A stretch of DNA of 64,000 nt from Frigoribacterium sp. JB110 (GTDB taxonomy: Bacteria > Actinomycetota > Actinomycetes > Actinomycetales > Microbacteriaceae): assembly GCF_900163665.1 (NCBI RefSeq), contig NZ_FUIA01000026.1, positions 124,001-188,000 on the forward strand. Reading direction: 5' to 3'. The number at the start of each line of letters is the position of its first letter. The stretch's first letter is position 1. Below, in pieces: positions 16,393-28,674 of this stretch. Position numbers and translations under genes: made by a program. Under the pieces are notes generated by a model. The model had not been told where the DNA came from, did not search any database, and was given only the letters and a program-made list of their open reading frames with translations.

Positions 16393-16830
16393 ATGAGTGT
16401 GAAGCGGATGGACAACGTCGCCGTCATCGTCGCGGACCTGGATGCGGCCATCGAGTTCTTCGCAGAGCTCGGTCTCGAGCTGGAGGGGCGCGGCCACGTC
16501 GAGGGCGCCTGGGTCGAGGGCGTGATCGGAGTCGACGAGGCGCGCTGCGAGATCGCCATGATGCGTGCCCCAGGCGGCGGCGCAGCCGTCGAGATCACCC
16601 GTTTCGAACATCCGGACGTCATCAAGCCGACGCCGTCTGAGCCGCAGGTGAACACGCTAGGACTGCACCGGATGATGTTCGCCGTCGATGACATCGACGA
16701 CACCGTCGCGCGGCTGCGCGCCAGAGGGGCCCAGCTGCTGCGCTCGGTGGAGCAGTACCAGGCCTCGCACCGGATGTGCTACCTGCGCGCCCCGGAGGGC
16801 TTCATCATCGCGCTCGCTGAGGAGCTCTGA
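16393..16830 (+). CDS. VOC (glyoxalase/bleomycin resistance/dioxygenase) family protein
   Basis: A 145-residue single vicinal-oxygen-chelate unit: two beta-alpha-beta-beta-beta modules, starting with VKRMDNVAVIVADLDAAIEFF and ending with RAPEGFIIALAEEL. Potential metal ligands are H-poor in the first half, so catalytic metal binding is not certain. The substrate is unknown. A TACTCT box lies 8 nt before the ATG. A family A inverted repeat follows 8 bases after the stop, between this gene and the convergent xylulokinase. Confidence 0.8.
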   Translation: MSVKRMDNVAVIVADLDAAIEFFAELGLELEGRGHVEGAWVEGVIGVDEARCEIAMMRAPGGGAAVEITRFEHPDVIKPTPSEPQVNTLGLHRMMFAVDDIDDTVARLRARGAQLLRSVEQYQASHRMCYLRAPEGFIIALAEEL

Positions 16831-16837
16831 CGCGGCC

Positions 16838-16909
16838 GCCGAGATGCGCACTTCTGCGACGAGAGCGGGTCAGGATCAGCGCATCTCGGTGATAGGTGCG
16901 CATCTCGGC
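16838..16909. repeat. Intergenic inverted repeat, family A copy 2
   Basis: GCCGAGATGCGCAC (16838-16851) pairs perfectly over 14 bp with GTGCGCATCTCGGC (16896-16909). An inner arm GCGCATCTCGG lies at 16879-16889. It sits between two convergent genes, 8 bases after the VOC gene. Confidence 0.8.
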
Positions 16910-16922
16910 AGCCTTGGCAGGG

Positions 16923-18326
16923 TCAGGAACGGTGGGCGGTGTACTGGTCGCGGATGACCGGTCGGGGGTCGCTGGCGGGGTCGGCGAGCAGACGCACGGG
17001 CCATGACGGGCGCTCGCCGGTCAGCGCCCACGCCGCCTGCAGCGCAGCGCCGGTGGCGACGTACTCGCCTGGCTCGGGGCGCGTGACGGGGGCATCGAAC
17101 ACCTGAGCGGCGATCGCCGCGACGGCGTCGTTCTGGGCAGCACCGCCGATCAGCAGGATCCGCTCTGCGGTGACCCCGTGCCTGCGCACGGCGTCGAGCC
17201 CCTCGGCGAGGCCGCACAGCACGCCCTCGATGGCGGCGCGGGCCAGGTTCTCGCGCGTCGTCGACGCGAGCGTCATGCCGAACAGCGTCGCCGTAGCGTT
17301 CGGCAGATTCGGCGTGCGCTCGCCCTCGAACCACGGCTGCAGCACGAGGCCGTTCGAGCCCGGTTCTGCGGCGAGGGCGAGGCGTGCCAGCTCCGCATGG
17401 TCGACGCCCAGCAGACGCGCGGTCGCGTCGAGCACTCGAGCGGCGTTGATCGTCGTCACCAGCGGCAGGTACCTTCCGCTGGCATCCGCGAAGCCCGCCA
17501 CAGTTCCCGACTCATCGCGGACGGCCACGTCGGTGACGGCGATCACGGTGCCTGAAGTCCCGATCGAGACGACCACGTCTCCCGCACCGGCGCCGAGGCC
17601 GAGGGCGGCGGCGGCGTTGTCTCCGGCTCCCGGGGCGACGCGCATGCCGTGGGGCCCTGCCACCGATTCGTCCGGTGCGAGCACGCGGGGGAGAACCACG
17701 CCGGCGGCGTCGCGGCGCAGCGCGCGCGAGAGCAGATCGCGGTCGTACTCCCCGGATACAGGATCGAAGTAGGCGGTCCCGCTCGCCTCCGAACGGTCGG
17801 TGACGAGCTCGCTCAGCACGGGGCCGAGTTCCGACTCATCGGCTGGCCCGTATCCGCGCAGGCGCCACGTCAGCCAGTCGTGGGGGAGCGCAACGGCGGC
17901 GATCCGGGCCGCGTTGTCCGGCTCGTTGTCCGCCAGCCAGCGCAGCTTCGTCGCTGTGAAAGACGCAACGGGCACCAGCGACGTGCGCGCCGCATACTCG
18001 TCGCGACCGACCTCGGCGATGAGATCCTCCGCGGCGCCGGCCGAGCGGGTGTCGTTCCAGAGCAGTGCCTGCCGGATGACGCGGCCGTCCTCGTCGAGCG
18101 CGACCATGCCGTGCTGCTGACCGCCCACGGCCACGGCCTCGACGTCGTCGAGGCCGCCGGCCTGCTCGAGTGCGGTCAGGAACGCGTCCCACCACGCCTG
18201 CGGGTCGACCTCGGTCCCATCCGGATGGGAGGCCCGCCCCTGGCGGACCACCGTGCCGGTCTCGAGGTCGCGGATGATCAGCTTGCAACTCTGCGTCGAG
18301 GAGTCCACACCTGCAACTAGGCTCAT
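16923..18326 (-). CDS. xylB: Xylulokinase
   Basis: FGGY-family sugar kinase that makes D-xylulose 5-phosphate. It has 467 residues from the ATG at 18326 ([15 protein letters not shown]). Diagnostic features are GVDSSTQS at the N-terminus, VGGQQHGMV near residue 75, [17 protein letters not shown] and the late [11 protein letters not shown]. It could accept another ketose. It is far from the SorC-controlled polyol operon at 34751-40059, with which it could cooperate by phosphorylating the ketose formed there. A TAGGCT box lies 8 nt upstream of the start. Confidence 0.88.
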   Translation of the reverse strand: MSLVAGVDSSTQSCKLIIRDLETGTVVRQGRASHPDGTEVDPQAWWDAFLTALEQAGGLDDVEAVAVGGQQHGMVALDEDGRVIRQALLWNDTRSAGAAEDLIAEVGRDEYAARTSLVPVASFTATKLRWLADNEPDNAARIAAVALPHDWLTWRLRGYGPADESELGPVLSELVTDRSEASGTAYFDPVSGEYDRDLLSRALRRDAAGVVLPRVLAPDESVAGPHGMRVAPGAGDNAAAALGLGAGAGDVVVSIGTSGTVIAVTDVAVRDESGTVAGFADASGRYLPLVTTINAARVLDATARLLGVDHAELARLALAAEPGSNGLVLQPWFEGERTPNLPNATATLFGMTLASTTRENLARAAIEGVLCGLAEGLDAVRRHGVTAERILLIGGAAQNDAVAAIAAQVFDAPVTRPEPGEYVATGAALQAAWALTGERPSWPVRLLADPASDPRPVIRDQYTAHRS

Positions 18327-18381
18327 GGCTCCCAAGCCTACCCGGATGCCGGCCCTCGATACGGCCACGTGAGCCCTGCGG

Positions 18382-19302
18382 CTACTCTTTCAGACGCACC
18401 AGCCGCTCGTGGCCCAGCTCGGACAGCTCGGCGATGTCGTCGCGCGCGCGGAGGAACGCGTTGAACGATCGGAAGCCGAGGCCCTTCTCACTGAAGGACG
18501 GGTCCATCCTGCGCATGTGCTGCTTCACGGCTGAGGCATGCAGCCACTCCGCGTCGTCGTTGTTGTCGCGGCCGCCCAGTTCGAGGGCGCGCTGGAGCAG
18601 TTTGGTCGCCGATTCGATCGGATCCGGCTCAGGCTCCTCCGGCAGCTTGCGGCGCCGGCGCTTCGGCTTCGTCTCCTCGACCGCGGCATCCGGCTTCACC
18701 TCTTCGCTCTTCGCCGCGGGGCGCTTGCGGACCGGCTTCTCGGGAACGGTCACCCCTGGCAGCGTGTCGTATGCGTCGAACTCGTCGCATGCGGCTGCCA
18801 GCGACTTCGCCGTGGAGCCGGCCACGCCGACGCCGACGACGTGGCGCCCGAGCCGCCTGACGCGCTGCGCGAGCGGAACATAGTCGCTGTCGCCGCCGAC
18901 GATCACGACGTGCGTGAGGTCGGGCAGTCGGAACATGTCCTCGACGGCGTCGACCGCGAGCCGGATGTCAGCGCCGTTCTTCGCGTACGCCGCCGCGGGG
19001 AACAGCTGCACCAGGTCGACCGCGCGGGCCACGAGCTGCTGCCGGTAGTCGGCGTTGACCGGAGACGACCAGTCGGCGTACGCCCGCGTGAGCACGAGTG
19101 TGCCGAAAGACGCGGCGTAGTCGATGATCGCGCCGACGTCGATCGTCGCCAGCTGCAGTCGCTCGACGATCTCCGCGTCCGTGGGGTCATCGGCGATCTT
19201 CGCGCGGTCCCTCGAATACGAGTTGCGCCCGTGCACCCGGTCGTACCAACTCATCACGATGTTGTCGAAGTCGAGGTACACCGCAACGCGAGGATCAGCC
19301 AT
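18382..19302 (-). CDS. NYN-domain putative ribonuclease with C-terminal OST-HTH/LOTUS domain
   Basis: A 306-residue protein. Residues 1-165 form an NYN (PIN-like) domain with acidic residues in [22 protein letters not shown] and [12 protein letters not shown], the expected metal-binding triad of an RNase. A linker (about 175-235) is rich in Lys, Arg and Glu and probably unfolded. The last 60 residues ([35 protein letters not shown]) match an OST-HTH/LOTUS RNA-binding module. Bacterial NYN-LOTUS proteins are presumed RNA-processing or RNA-decay factors; targets are unknown. The gene appears leaderless. Confidence 0.88.
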   Translation of the reverse strand: MADPRVAVYLDFDNIVMSWYDRVHGRNSYSRDRAKIADDPTDAEIVERLQLATIDVGAIIDYAASFGTLVLTRAYADWSSPVNADYRQQLVARAVDLVQLFPAAAYAKNGADIRLAVDAVEDMFRLPDLTHVVIVGGDSDYVPLAQRVRRLGRHVVGVGVAGSTAKSLAAACDEFDAYDTLPGVTVPEKPVRKRPAAKSEEVKPDAAVEETKPKRRRRKLPEEPEPDPIESATKLLQRALELGGRDNNDDAEWLHASAVKQHMRRMDPSFSEKGLGFRSFNAFLRARDDIAELSELGHERLVRLKE

Positions 19303-19308
19303 GTCCCG

Positions 19309-19314
19309 AGCCTA
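19309..19314 (-). promoter_or_regulatory. -10 element of the NYN gene, leaderless spacing
   Basis: TAGGCT on the minus strand, 6 nt from the ATG at 19302. Confidence 0.4.
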
Positions 19315-19346
19315 GCCCCCGCCCGGTGCCTTCCAGGTCCGGGACT

Positions 19347-19410
19347 ACTCTTCATTTCTGGCACATCTCCGGGTGGGCACACCACCGGAGATGTGCCAGA
19401 AATGAAGAGT
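19347..19410. repeat. Intergenic inverted repeat, family B copy 1
   Basis: Perfect 26-bp arms (19347-19372 and 19385-19410) enclose a 12-base loop. The outer ends are ACTCTTCA, the inner ends CTCCGG. It lies 8 bases after the stop of the minus-strand Gfo/Idh gene and before the NYN promoter. The AT-richer arms differ from the surrounding DNA. Confidence 0.85.
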
Positions 19411-19418
19411 TGCGGGTG

Positions 19419-20405
19419 TCAGAGGGTTTCTGTGGGGTAGCGCAGGCCGATCTGGGCCCGGATGTCGTCGAGGGCGCCCATGATCGCGACCGTCTCGTCG
19501 ATGGGGAGCACATCGCCTGCGAGGTCGCCTGCTGCGGCGCGCTGTTCGGCCGCGAGCGCCTGGAACTGCATGCCGCGTCCGTCGTAGCTGGAGGAGTAGC
19601 TCTCGATCACGGTTCTGTCCGAACTGATGTGACGGAACGACGTGGCGGTGTAGAACGCGCCGTCGATGTCGATGCGGCCCTTCGTGCCGACGATGCTCGC
19701 CGTCGACGGGCCTGCGGCGCGCGAGGAGGACAGGGTCGTGGAGATCGCGCCGGATGGGTGCTGCATCACCGTTGCGACCTCGGTGTCGGCGCCGGTCTCG
19801 CCGAACCGCGCCGTCGCCTTGATGGAATCCGGAGCGCCGAGGATGTCCCACGCGAACGAGATCGGGTAGATGCCGAGGTCGAGCAGTGCGCCCCCTCCCA
19901 GTTCGAGCGCGTTGATGCGGTGCGCAGGGTCATCCGGGAGCTTCTGGGTGTGGTCGGCGAACACGCCCCGGATCTCACCGAGGGCCCCGGAGCCGATGAT
20001 CTCGCGGATGCGCACCATGTGCGGCAGGTAGCGCGTCCACATCGCCTCGGTGACGACCAGCCCGCGTTCGGCCGCGAGATCGCGCAGCGTCTCCGCCTCG
20101 GAACGGTTGAGGGTGAACGGCTTCTCGACGATGACGTGCTTGCCGCCTCGCAGCGCCAGCTCCGCGTTCTCGAGATGCATCGGGTGCGGTGTGCCCACGT
20201 AGATGATGTCGACGCCCGGATCGGCCGCGAGGGCTTCGTACGAGCCGTGCGCATTCGCGATGTCGAAGTCGCGGGCGAACGCGATCGCCCCCTCGACGGA
20301 TCGCGATCCCACGGCGCGCAGGTCGAGCCCTGCTGTGCGCAGGTCGGCCGCGAACATCCGCGAGATGCTGCCAGTGGCGAGAATGCCCCATCGAAGTCCG
20401 CTCAT
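19419..20405 (-). CDS. Gfo/Idh/MocA-family NAD(P)-dependent oxidoreductase
   Basis: A 328-residue dehydrogenase. The N-terminal Rossmann fold carries LRWGILATGSISRMFAADL, with ATGSIS in place of the usual GxGxxG (the last glycine is serine). EKPFTLN near residue 95 holds the catalytic lysine of the family. The C-terminal part follows the GFO_IDH_MocA pattern with GGGALLDLGIYPISFA. Substrates of close relatives include inositols, glucose and other sugars or dihydrodiols; the actual substrate is unknown. TACGCT lies 7 nt before the start. A 26-bp inverted repeat follows the stop. Confidence 0.87.
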   Translation of the reverse strand: MSGLRWGILATGSISRMFAADLRTAGLDLRAVGSRSVEGAIAFARDFDIANAHGSYEALAADPGVDIIYVGTPHPMHLENAELALRGGKHVIVEKPFTLNRSEAETLRDLAAERGLVVTEAMWTRYLPHMVRIREIIGSGALGEIRGVFADHTQKLPDDPAHRINALELGGGALLDLGIYPISFAWDILGAPDSIKATARFGETGADTEVATVMQHPSGAISTTLSSSRAAGPSTASIVGTKGRIDIDGAFYTATSFRHISSDRTVIESYSSSYDGRGMQFQALAAEQRAAAGDLAGDVLPIDETVAIMGALDDIRAQIGLRYPTETL

Positions 20406-20462
20406 GGCGTCCAGCGTACTGGGCCCGGCGCCGAACGCGTGCTCAGAGGGCAGTCGGAGTCG

Positions 20463-21788
20463 TCAGACGGCGGCCAGCGCCTGCTGCAGGTCGGCGATGA
20501 GCTCTGACGGTTCTTCGAGCCCGACCGAGAGCCGGATCGTCGCGAACGAGATGCCGGCGGACGCGAGCTGGGTGCGCGTCAGATGGTTGTGGGTCATCGT
20601 CGCCGGATGGCAGGCGAGCGTGCGTGCGTCGCCGATGTTCGCCACGATCCGGACGACCTTCAGCGCATCGATGACGCGCTCGACGCGCGCATAGTCCGCT
20701 TCATCGTCGCCCGTGCCTGCGAGGTCGAACGCGAAGACGCTGGGGGATCCGGCCGGCAGGTGCCGCTCTGCCAGTTCGTGCCACGGGTTGTCTTCGAGCC
20801 CCGGATGATGCACAGCGGCGACAGCGGAGTGGGACGCAAGATACTCGGCGACGGCGAGACCGGATGATGCATGCCGGGCGACGCGCAGATTCAGCGTCTC
20901 GATGCCCGACAGGATCTGGAAGGCGTTGAACGGGCTGATCGCCGGCCCGAGATCGGCGACGTACTTCGACTTGATCAGCGTCGTGAGCGCCGCCTCCCGT
21001 CCGAACGCCTGCCACAGGGGCACGCCGCCGAAGCGGAAGTGCGGCTCGGTCAGGTACGGCCACTTCTCGGGCTCCGCGCCGAAGTCGAACGTGCCGAGGT
21101 CGACGACGACGCCGCCGAGAGAGGTGCCGTGTCCGCAGAGGAACTTCGTGGCCGAGTGCACCACGACATCGGCGCCGAGTTCCTTGGGGCGCTGCAGCGC
21201 AGGCGTGGCCACGGTGCTGTCGACGACCAGCGGCACCCCTGCCGCGTGGGCGATCTCGGCGACGGCAGGCATATCGAGCACCTGGGCGACCGGGTTCGCC
21301 ACGCCTTCGGCGAAGAAGGCCCGAGTCTCGGGGCGCACCGCGGCGCGCCACGCGTCGAGGTCGTCCTGGTCGACGAACGTCACCTCGATGCCGAAGTCGG
21401 CGAAGGTGTCGCCGAACAGATCGATGGTGCCGCCGTAGAGCTGGTTCGACGAGACGACGTGGCCGCCGCGGCCCGCGAGGGCGAGTACGGCGACGGCCGT
21501 CGCCGCCTGGCCCGAGCCCGTCGCAGCGGCAGAGACACCGCCCTCGAGCGCCGCGACGCGCTGTTCGAGGACCGCCTGCGTCGGGTGCGCGTTGCGGCTG
21601 TAGATGAAGCCCTTCTCACGCAGGGCGAACCTGTCGCGCGCCTCGCGCAGGCTGCGGAACTGGTAGGCCGAGCTCTGATGGATCGGCACGGCGACCGTCT
21701 GCTGCGCGACGGCGCCCGGCACGTAGCCGGCGCCCAGCTGATCGGTGACGAAACCGGCTGGCAGGTGCGACGAATCCTCGGTGCTCAC
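20463..21788 (-). CDS. metY: O-acetylhomoserine sulfhydrylase-type enzyme
   Basis: PLP-dependent Cys/Met metabolism enzyme of 441 residues that makes homocysteine from O-acetylhomoserine and sulfide. HSATKFLCGHGTSLGG contains the Schiff-base lysine. SRNAHPTQAVLEQRVAALEGG near residue 64 and the C-terminal RLSVGLEEPSELIADLQQAL are typical of MetY rather than of the shorter MetB. The GTG start has GAGAGG 8 nt upstream. I see no SAM riboswitch in the 80-base leader; a small CCGT/ACGG hairpin is the only structure. There is no adjacent metX. Confidence 0.9.
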   Translation of the reverse strand: MSTEDSSHLPAGFVTDQLGAGYVPGAVAQQTVAVPIHQSSAYQFRSLREARDRFALREKGFIYSRNAHPTQAVLEQRVAALEGGVSAAATGSGQAATAVAVLALAGRGGHVVSSNQLYGGTIDLFGDTFADFGIEVTFVDQDDLDAWRAAVRPETRAFFAEGVANPVAQVLDMPAVAEIAHAAGVPLVVDSTVATPALQRPKELGADVVVHSATKFLCGHGTSLGGVVVDLGTFDFGAEPEKWPYLTEPHFRFGGVPLWQAFGREAALTTLIKSKYVADLGPAISPFNAFQILSGIETLNLRVARHASSGLAVAEYLASHSAVAAVHHPGLEDNPWHELAERHLPAGSPSVFAFDLAGTGDDEADYARVERVIDALKVVRIVANIGDARTLACHPATMTHNHLTRTQLASAGISFATIRLSVGLEEPSELIADLQQALAAV

Positions 21789-21870
21789 GGGATCATCCTC
21801 TCAACCGCCCGTACGAACCCCCAACTGTCCGTCACGGACGGAAACACGCCGGATGCCCGCCGGACGGCGC

Positions 21871-22806
21871 TCAGGGAGTGATGAGGAGTTTGCCAGCGGC
21901 GCCGGCGTCGAGGGCGCGGTGCGCGTCGGCGGCGGCCGTGAGCTCGAAGGGCTCGCCGAGCTCGACGCTGAACGCGCCGGCCGCCAGCAGCGCCAGCGCG
22001 ACGGGGAGCGCCTCGGCGCGCCACGTGAGCTGCTGATCGGTGAGCGGCTCGGGGGAGCCGCCGCTGAACGCCCGGATGCCGAGACCTGCCGCCTTCGCAC
22101 CGGAGACGATCGTCGCGATCCTGGAACCATCGGCGAGCAGCTCGAGCGACTGGGCCAGAGCCTCATCCGAACCGAAGCAGTCGAAGATCGCGGTGACCTC
22201 GCCGATCTCCCGCACGCGCTCGACGAGACCGTCGCCGTAGCGCACCGGAATCGCGCCGAGCGCGGCCACGCGGTCGGCGCGCCGCTCGCTGCATGTGGCG
22301 ATCACGCGCGCCCCAGAGGCGGCCGCGAACTGGATCGCCGCCTGCCCCACAGCGCCGGAGCCGCCGTGGATGAGCAGGGTGTCGTCGCCGCGCACTCCGA
22401 GGGAGCGCACGCCCTGATAGGCGGTGCCGGCAGGGATGCCCAGCGCCGCTCCCTGCGACGCCGTGACGCCCGCCGGTCGCACAGCGACCTTCGCCGCGGC
22501 GACGGCGACATCCGTCGCGTACGCGCCGGCCGCCCATCCGAACGCGACGGGATCGCCGACGCGGAACCCGTCGACGCCGTCGCCGACGGAGGTGATGTGA
22601 CCTGCACCGTCTGCACCGACGCCGCGCGGGCCGTCGAACGGGCCGGAAGGGCGCACCCCTGCGCGCAGCTTCGCGTCGATCGGGTTCACGCCGGCTGCCG
22701 TCACCCTGATGGTGACCTCGCCCGGCCTTGCCACCGGATCCGGAACCTCGTTGACCACGAGAACTTCTGGGCCGCCGACCTGTGAGTACTGCACCGCCTG
22801 AGTCAT
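21871..22806 (-). CDS. Zinc-free MDR NADP-dependent oxidoreductase (quinone reductase-like)
   Basis: Medium-chain dehydrogenase/reductase of 311 residues from the ATG at 22806 (MTQAVQYSQVGGPEVL). It has a GroES-like N-terminal half and a nucleotide fold with LLIHGGSGAVGQAAIQFAA, where the AxxGxxG-type loop is GGSGAVG. The zinc-binding cysteines of alcohol dehydrogenases are absent. It belongs to the quinone oxidoreductase/zeta-crystallin group, which reduces quinones or enones with NADPH. TAGGCT lies 7 nt upstream of the start, so it may be leaderless. Confidence 0.87.
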   Translation of the reverse strand: MTQAVQYSQVGGPEVLVVNEVPDPVARPGEVTIRVTAAGVNPIDAKLRAGVRPSGPFDGPRGVGADGAGHITSVGDGVDGFRVGDPVAFGWAAGAYATDVAVAAAKVAVRPAGVTASQGAALGIPAGTAYQGVRSLGVRGDDTLLIHGGSGAVGQAAIQFAAASGARVIATCSERRADRVAALGAIPVRYGDGLVERVREIGEVTAIFDCFGSDEALAQSLELLADGSRIATIVSGAKAAGLGIRAFSGGSPEPLTDQQLTWRAEALPVALALLAAGAFSVELGEPFELTAAADAHRALDAGAAGKLLITP

Positions 22807-22943
22807 GGCACCGAGCCTACCGACCCGCAGTGCATGACGCAGTCGATCTGCTGATGTGCCGGATGTCGTCGTGAGGAACTCCGGGCGAGGCCGCGCGGCG
22901 GCGGCGTCGACTGCATCGTGTCGGGGACTGCGGCAGGAACGGG

Positions 22944-22989
22944 ACCGGCCCACCCGGAACGCCCGCGGAGGGGCACCGGATGGGCCGGT
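22944..22989 (-). terminator. Hairpin after icd
   Basis: Arms 22944-22957 and 22976-22989 pair over 14 bp with one mismatch. It lies 17 bases past the icd stop on the minus strand. No U-tract. Confidence 0.55.
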
Positions 22990-23005
22990 GGGGACGGTTG
23001 CGGGC

Positions 23006-26580
<3,575 letters not shown>

Positions 26581-26717
26581 GGATCCGATCGATTGGGGGT
26601 ATCTCCGATCGTACTGACCTCCCACTTCGACGGACTGTACGACATCTCGGCGACGGCCTTCGCCTCGTGGTCGCCCATACCGTGCACGCGCTCGTGTCGG
26701 GCCGCCGGAACGGCGTG

Positions 26718-26748
26718 CGGCGCGCGGACCGAATCAGTCCGCGCGCCG
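26718..26748 (-). terminator. Hairpin after the ABC exporter operon
   Basis: A perfect 12-bp stem (26718-26729 with 26737-26748) with a 7-base CGAATCA loop, 30 bases past the permease stop on the minus strand. Confidence 0.65.
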
Positions 26749-26777
26749 TGACGATCCGCTGCCGTGCGGGTCGTCGC

Positions 26778-27575
26778 TCAGCTGCTCCTGCGCATGGCGC
26801 GCACGCCGACGAGCAGGCCGACCGCGGCCAGAGCGAGCGCCGCGACGCAGCCCCACAGCACCGGAGCCGTGGCGATCTCACCGGCGATCAGCGCGCGCTC
26901 CGCCCTGACGACCCAGTTCACCGGGTTGACGACGGCGACCGCTCGCATCCACGCCGGTCCCTCGTCCAGCGGCAGGAGTATGCCGGACAGGATCAGCAGC
27001 GGGAACAGCAGCGTCTGCTGCACGCCCCAGAACAGCCACTCGCGGTCCTTCGTCTGCAGCGCGAGCGCGTACGACAACGAGCCGAGACCGATGCCGAACA
27101 CGGCCAGCAGGGCGAGGCCGATCATGAGCCCGAGCACGTCGATCGAGACGCCGAACGGCAGCGCGATGACGACCACGACAAGCGCCTGCACCACGATGGG
27201 CGCGATCTCCTTGAGCGCGCGGCCCACGAGCAGCGACGAGCGCGCGAGGGGTGCGACCAGGGTGCGCTCATGCGAGCCGGTCATCATCTCGTACTGAAGA
27301 TTCGACCCGGTCGCTCCCGTGCCGAAGAGCACGATCATCACGAGCACGCCAGGCACGAACCACTCCAGGGTCTCGGCTGCCGGCTGCCCCGACTGTCCGA
27401 TCAGGAGCGGCGCGAACAGCCCCAGGAACACGAGCGGCTGCACCAGGCTGAAGATCAGCGAGAACGGGTCGCGCAGGACGGGCTTCAATTCCCGGGTGAG
27501 AACGTTCCAGGTATCACGTGCGAGGTTCGTGCGCACGCTGGTATCGGCCTGCGTCGTCCGGGTCTGGGCGGTCAT
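26778..27575 (-). CDS. ABC-2 type exporter permease (DrrB-like)
   Basis: A 265-residue membrane subunit with six helices and the ABC-2 signature region around EMMTGSHERTLVAPLARSSLLVGRALKEI. It pairs with the ATPase encoded just upstream; the two genes overlap by four bases. The domain order matches DrrAB-type exporters of hydrophobic drugs or lipids in actinobacteria. Substrate unknown. The C-terminus has the short basic tail RAMRRSS. Confidence 0.88.
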   Translation of the reverse strand: MTAQTRTTQADTSVRTNLARDTWNVLTRELKPVLRDPFSLIFSLVQPLVFLGLFAPLLIGQSGQPAAETLEWFVPGVLVMIVLFGTGATGSNLQYEMMTGSHERTLVAPLARSSLLVGRALKEIAPIVVQALVVVVIALPFGVSIDVLGLMIGLALLAVFGIGLGSLSYALALQTKDREWLFWGVQQTLLFPLLILSGILLPLDEGPAWMRAVAVVNPVNWVVRAERALIAGEIATAPVLWGCVAALALAAVGLLVGVRAMRRSS

Positions 27576-28612
27576 CGCTGCGCTCCTTCTGTGACGGGCT
27601 CCTCGGCGGAGGCGTCCTGTCGGTCGTGGTCCATCGATTCGCCTTCGCCCGCCTCGCGCAGGGTGCGGCCGGTGAGGGCGAGGAAGACGTCGTCGAGGGT
27701 GGGCGGAACGCCGGTCGCCCGCTCCACCCGGATGCCTGCTGCGTCGAGCGCGCGCACGGCCTGCGGGAGCAGGGCGTCGCCGTGCGGTGCCGTCAGGGCG
27801 ATGGTCGTGGTCGCTTCGCGCCGCACCGCGCGGCCGGCGAGCTGCTGTACGACCGAGACGGCCGCCGAGGCATCCGCTTCGCTGCCGAACCCGAGGGTGA
27901 TCAGGTCGCCGGTGAGGTTCGCCTTGAGCCGTGCGGCCGTGTCGTCGGCGATGACCCGCCCCTTGTCCATCACCATCACGCGTTCGGCGAAGCGGTCGGC
28001 CTCCTCCAGATAGTGCGTGGTGACGAAGATCGTCGTGCCGTGCTGTGCGCGCAGGTCGAGGATGTGCTGCCAGAGATTCGCGCGGCTGAGCGGATCGAGA
28101 CCCGTCGACGGTTCGTCGAGGAAGAGCAGCGGGGGCGAGTGCATGAGCCCGAGTGCGATGTCGAGGCGGCGCTTCTGGCCGCCGGAGAGCTGCTGCACCG
28201 ACTGGTTCGCGAAGCTCGCCAGCCCGAGCGATTCGACGAGCTCGTCGGCTCGCGCGCGGGACGCAGGCTTGGACATGCCGTAGAAGGCGCCCTGACTGAG
28301 CAGTTCGTCGCGGGCGCGCTGCGCGAAGCTGCCGCTGGTGAGCTGCCCGACATAGCCGATGCGCGCGCGAACGTCGGCGGAGCGCTGCCGCACGTCGAAG
28401 CCGACCACACGGGCGGTGCCGGATGTCGGTGCCTCCAGGGTCGTGAGCATGCGCAGGCTGGTGGATTTGCCTGCTCCGTTGGGGCCGAGGAACGCGACGA
28501 GTTCGCCGCGGGCCACCTCGAAGGTGAGGCCGGTGACCGCCTCGACGGTCTTCTTCTTGACGGTGAAGCGTTTGGTGAGTTCGTGGGCTTCGATGATCGG
28601 TTCGTTCGGCAT
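27572..28612 (-). CDS. ABC exporter ATP-binding subunit (DrrA-like)
   Basis: A 346-residue ATPase. Walker [10 protein letters not shown] is near residue 43, the signature LSGGQKRRLDIA near 143 and Walker [13 protein letters not shown] follows. The long C-terminal extension (GFDVR-type regulatory part, DDVFLALTGRTLREA) is that of the daunorubicin-resistance DrrA class. The gene is first in the operon and overlaps the permease by four bases. TAACCT lies 7 nt before the start, suggesting a leaderless transcript. The divergent WYL regulator is a plausible controller. Confidence 0.9.
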   Translation of the reverse strand: MPNEPIIEAHELTKRFTVKKKTVEAVTGLTFEVARGELVAFLGPNGAGKSTSLRMLTTLEAPTSGTARVVGFDVRQRSADVRARIGYVGQLTSGSFAQRARDELLSQGAFYGMSKPASRARADELVESLGLASFANQSVQQLSGGQKRRLDIALGLMHSPPLLFLDEPSTGLDPLSRANLWQHILDLRAQHGTTIFVTTHYLEEADRFAERVMVMDKGRVIADDTAARLKANLTGDLITLGFGSEADASAAVSVVQQLAGRAVRREATTTIALTAPHGDALLPQAVRALDAAGIRVERATGVPPTLDDVFLALTGRTLREAGEGESMDHDRQDASAEEPVTEGAQR

Positions 28613-28674
28613 GACAGTGAGGTTAGAACTGAATGCGGACAGATTCGGTCCTCATCATCGGGCATCATGGCGAT

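Noticed and set aside
21789..21870. SAM riboswitch upstream of metY
   Set aside because: Only 80 bases and a small CCGT/ACGG hairpin; none of the conserved riboswitch core is visible.
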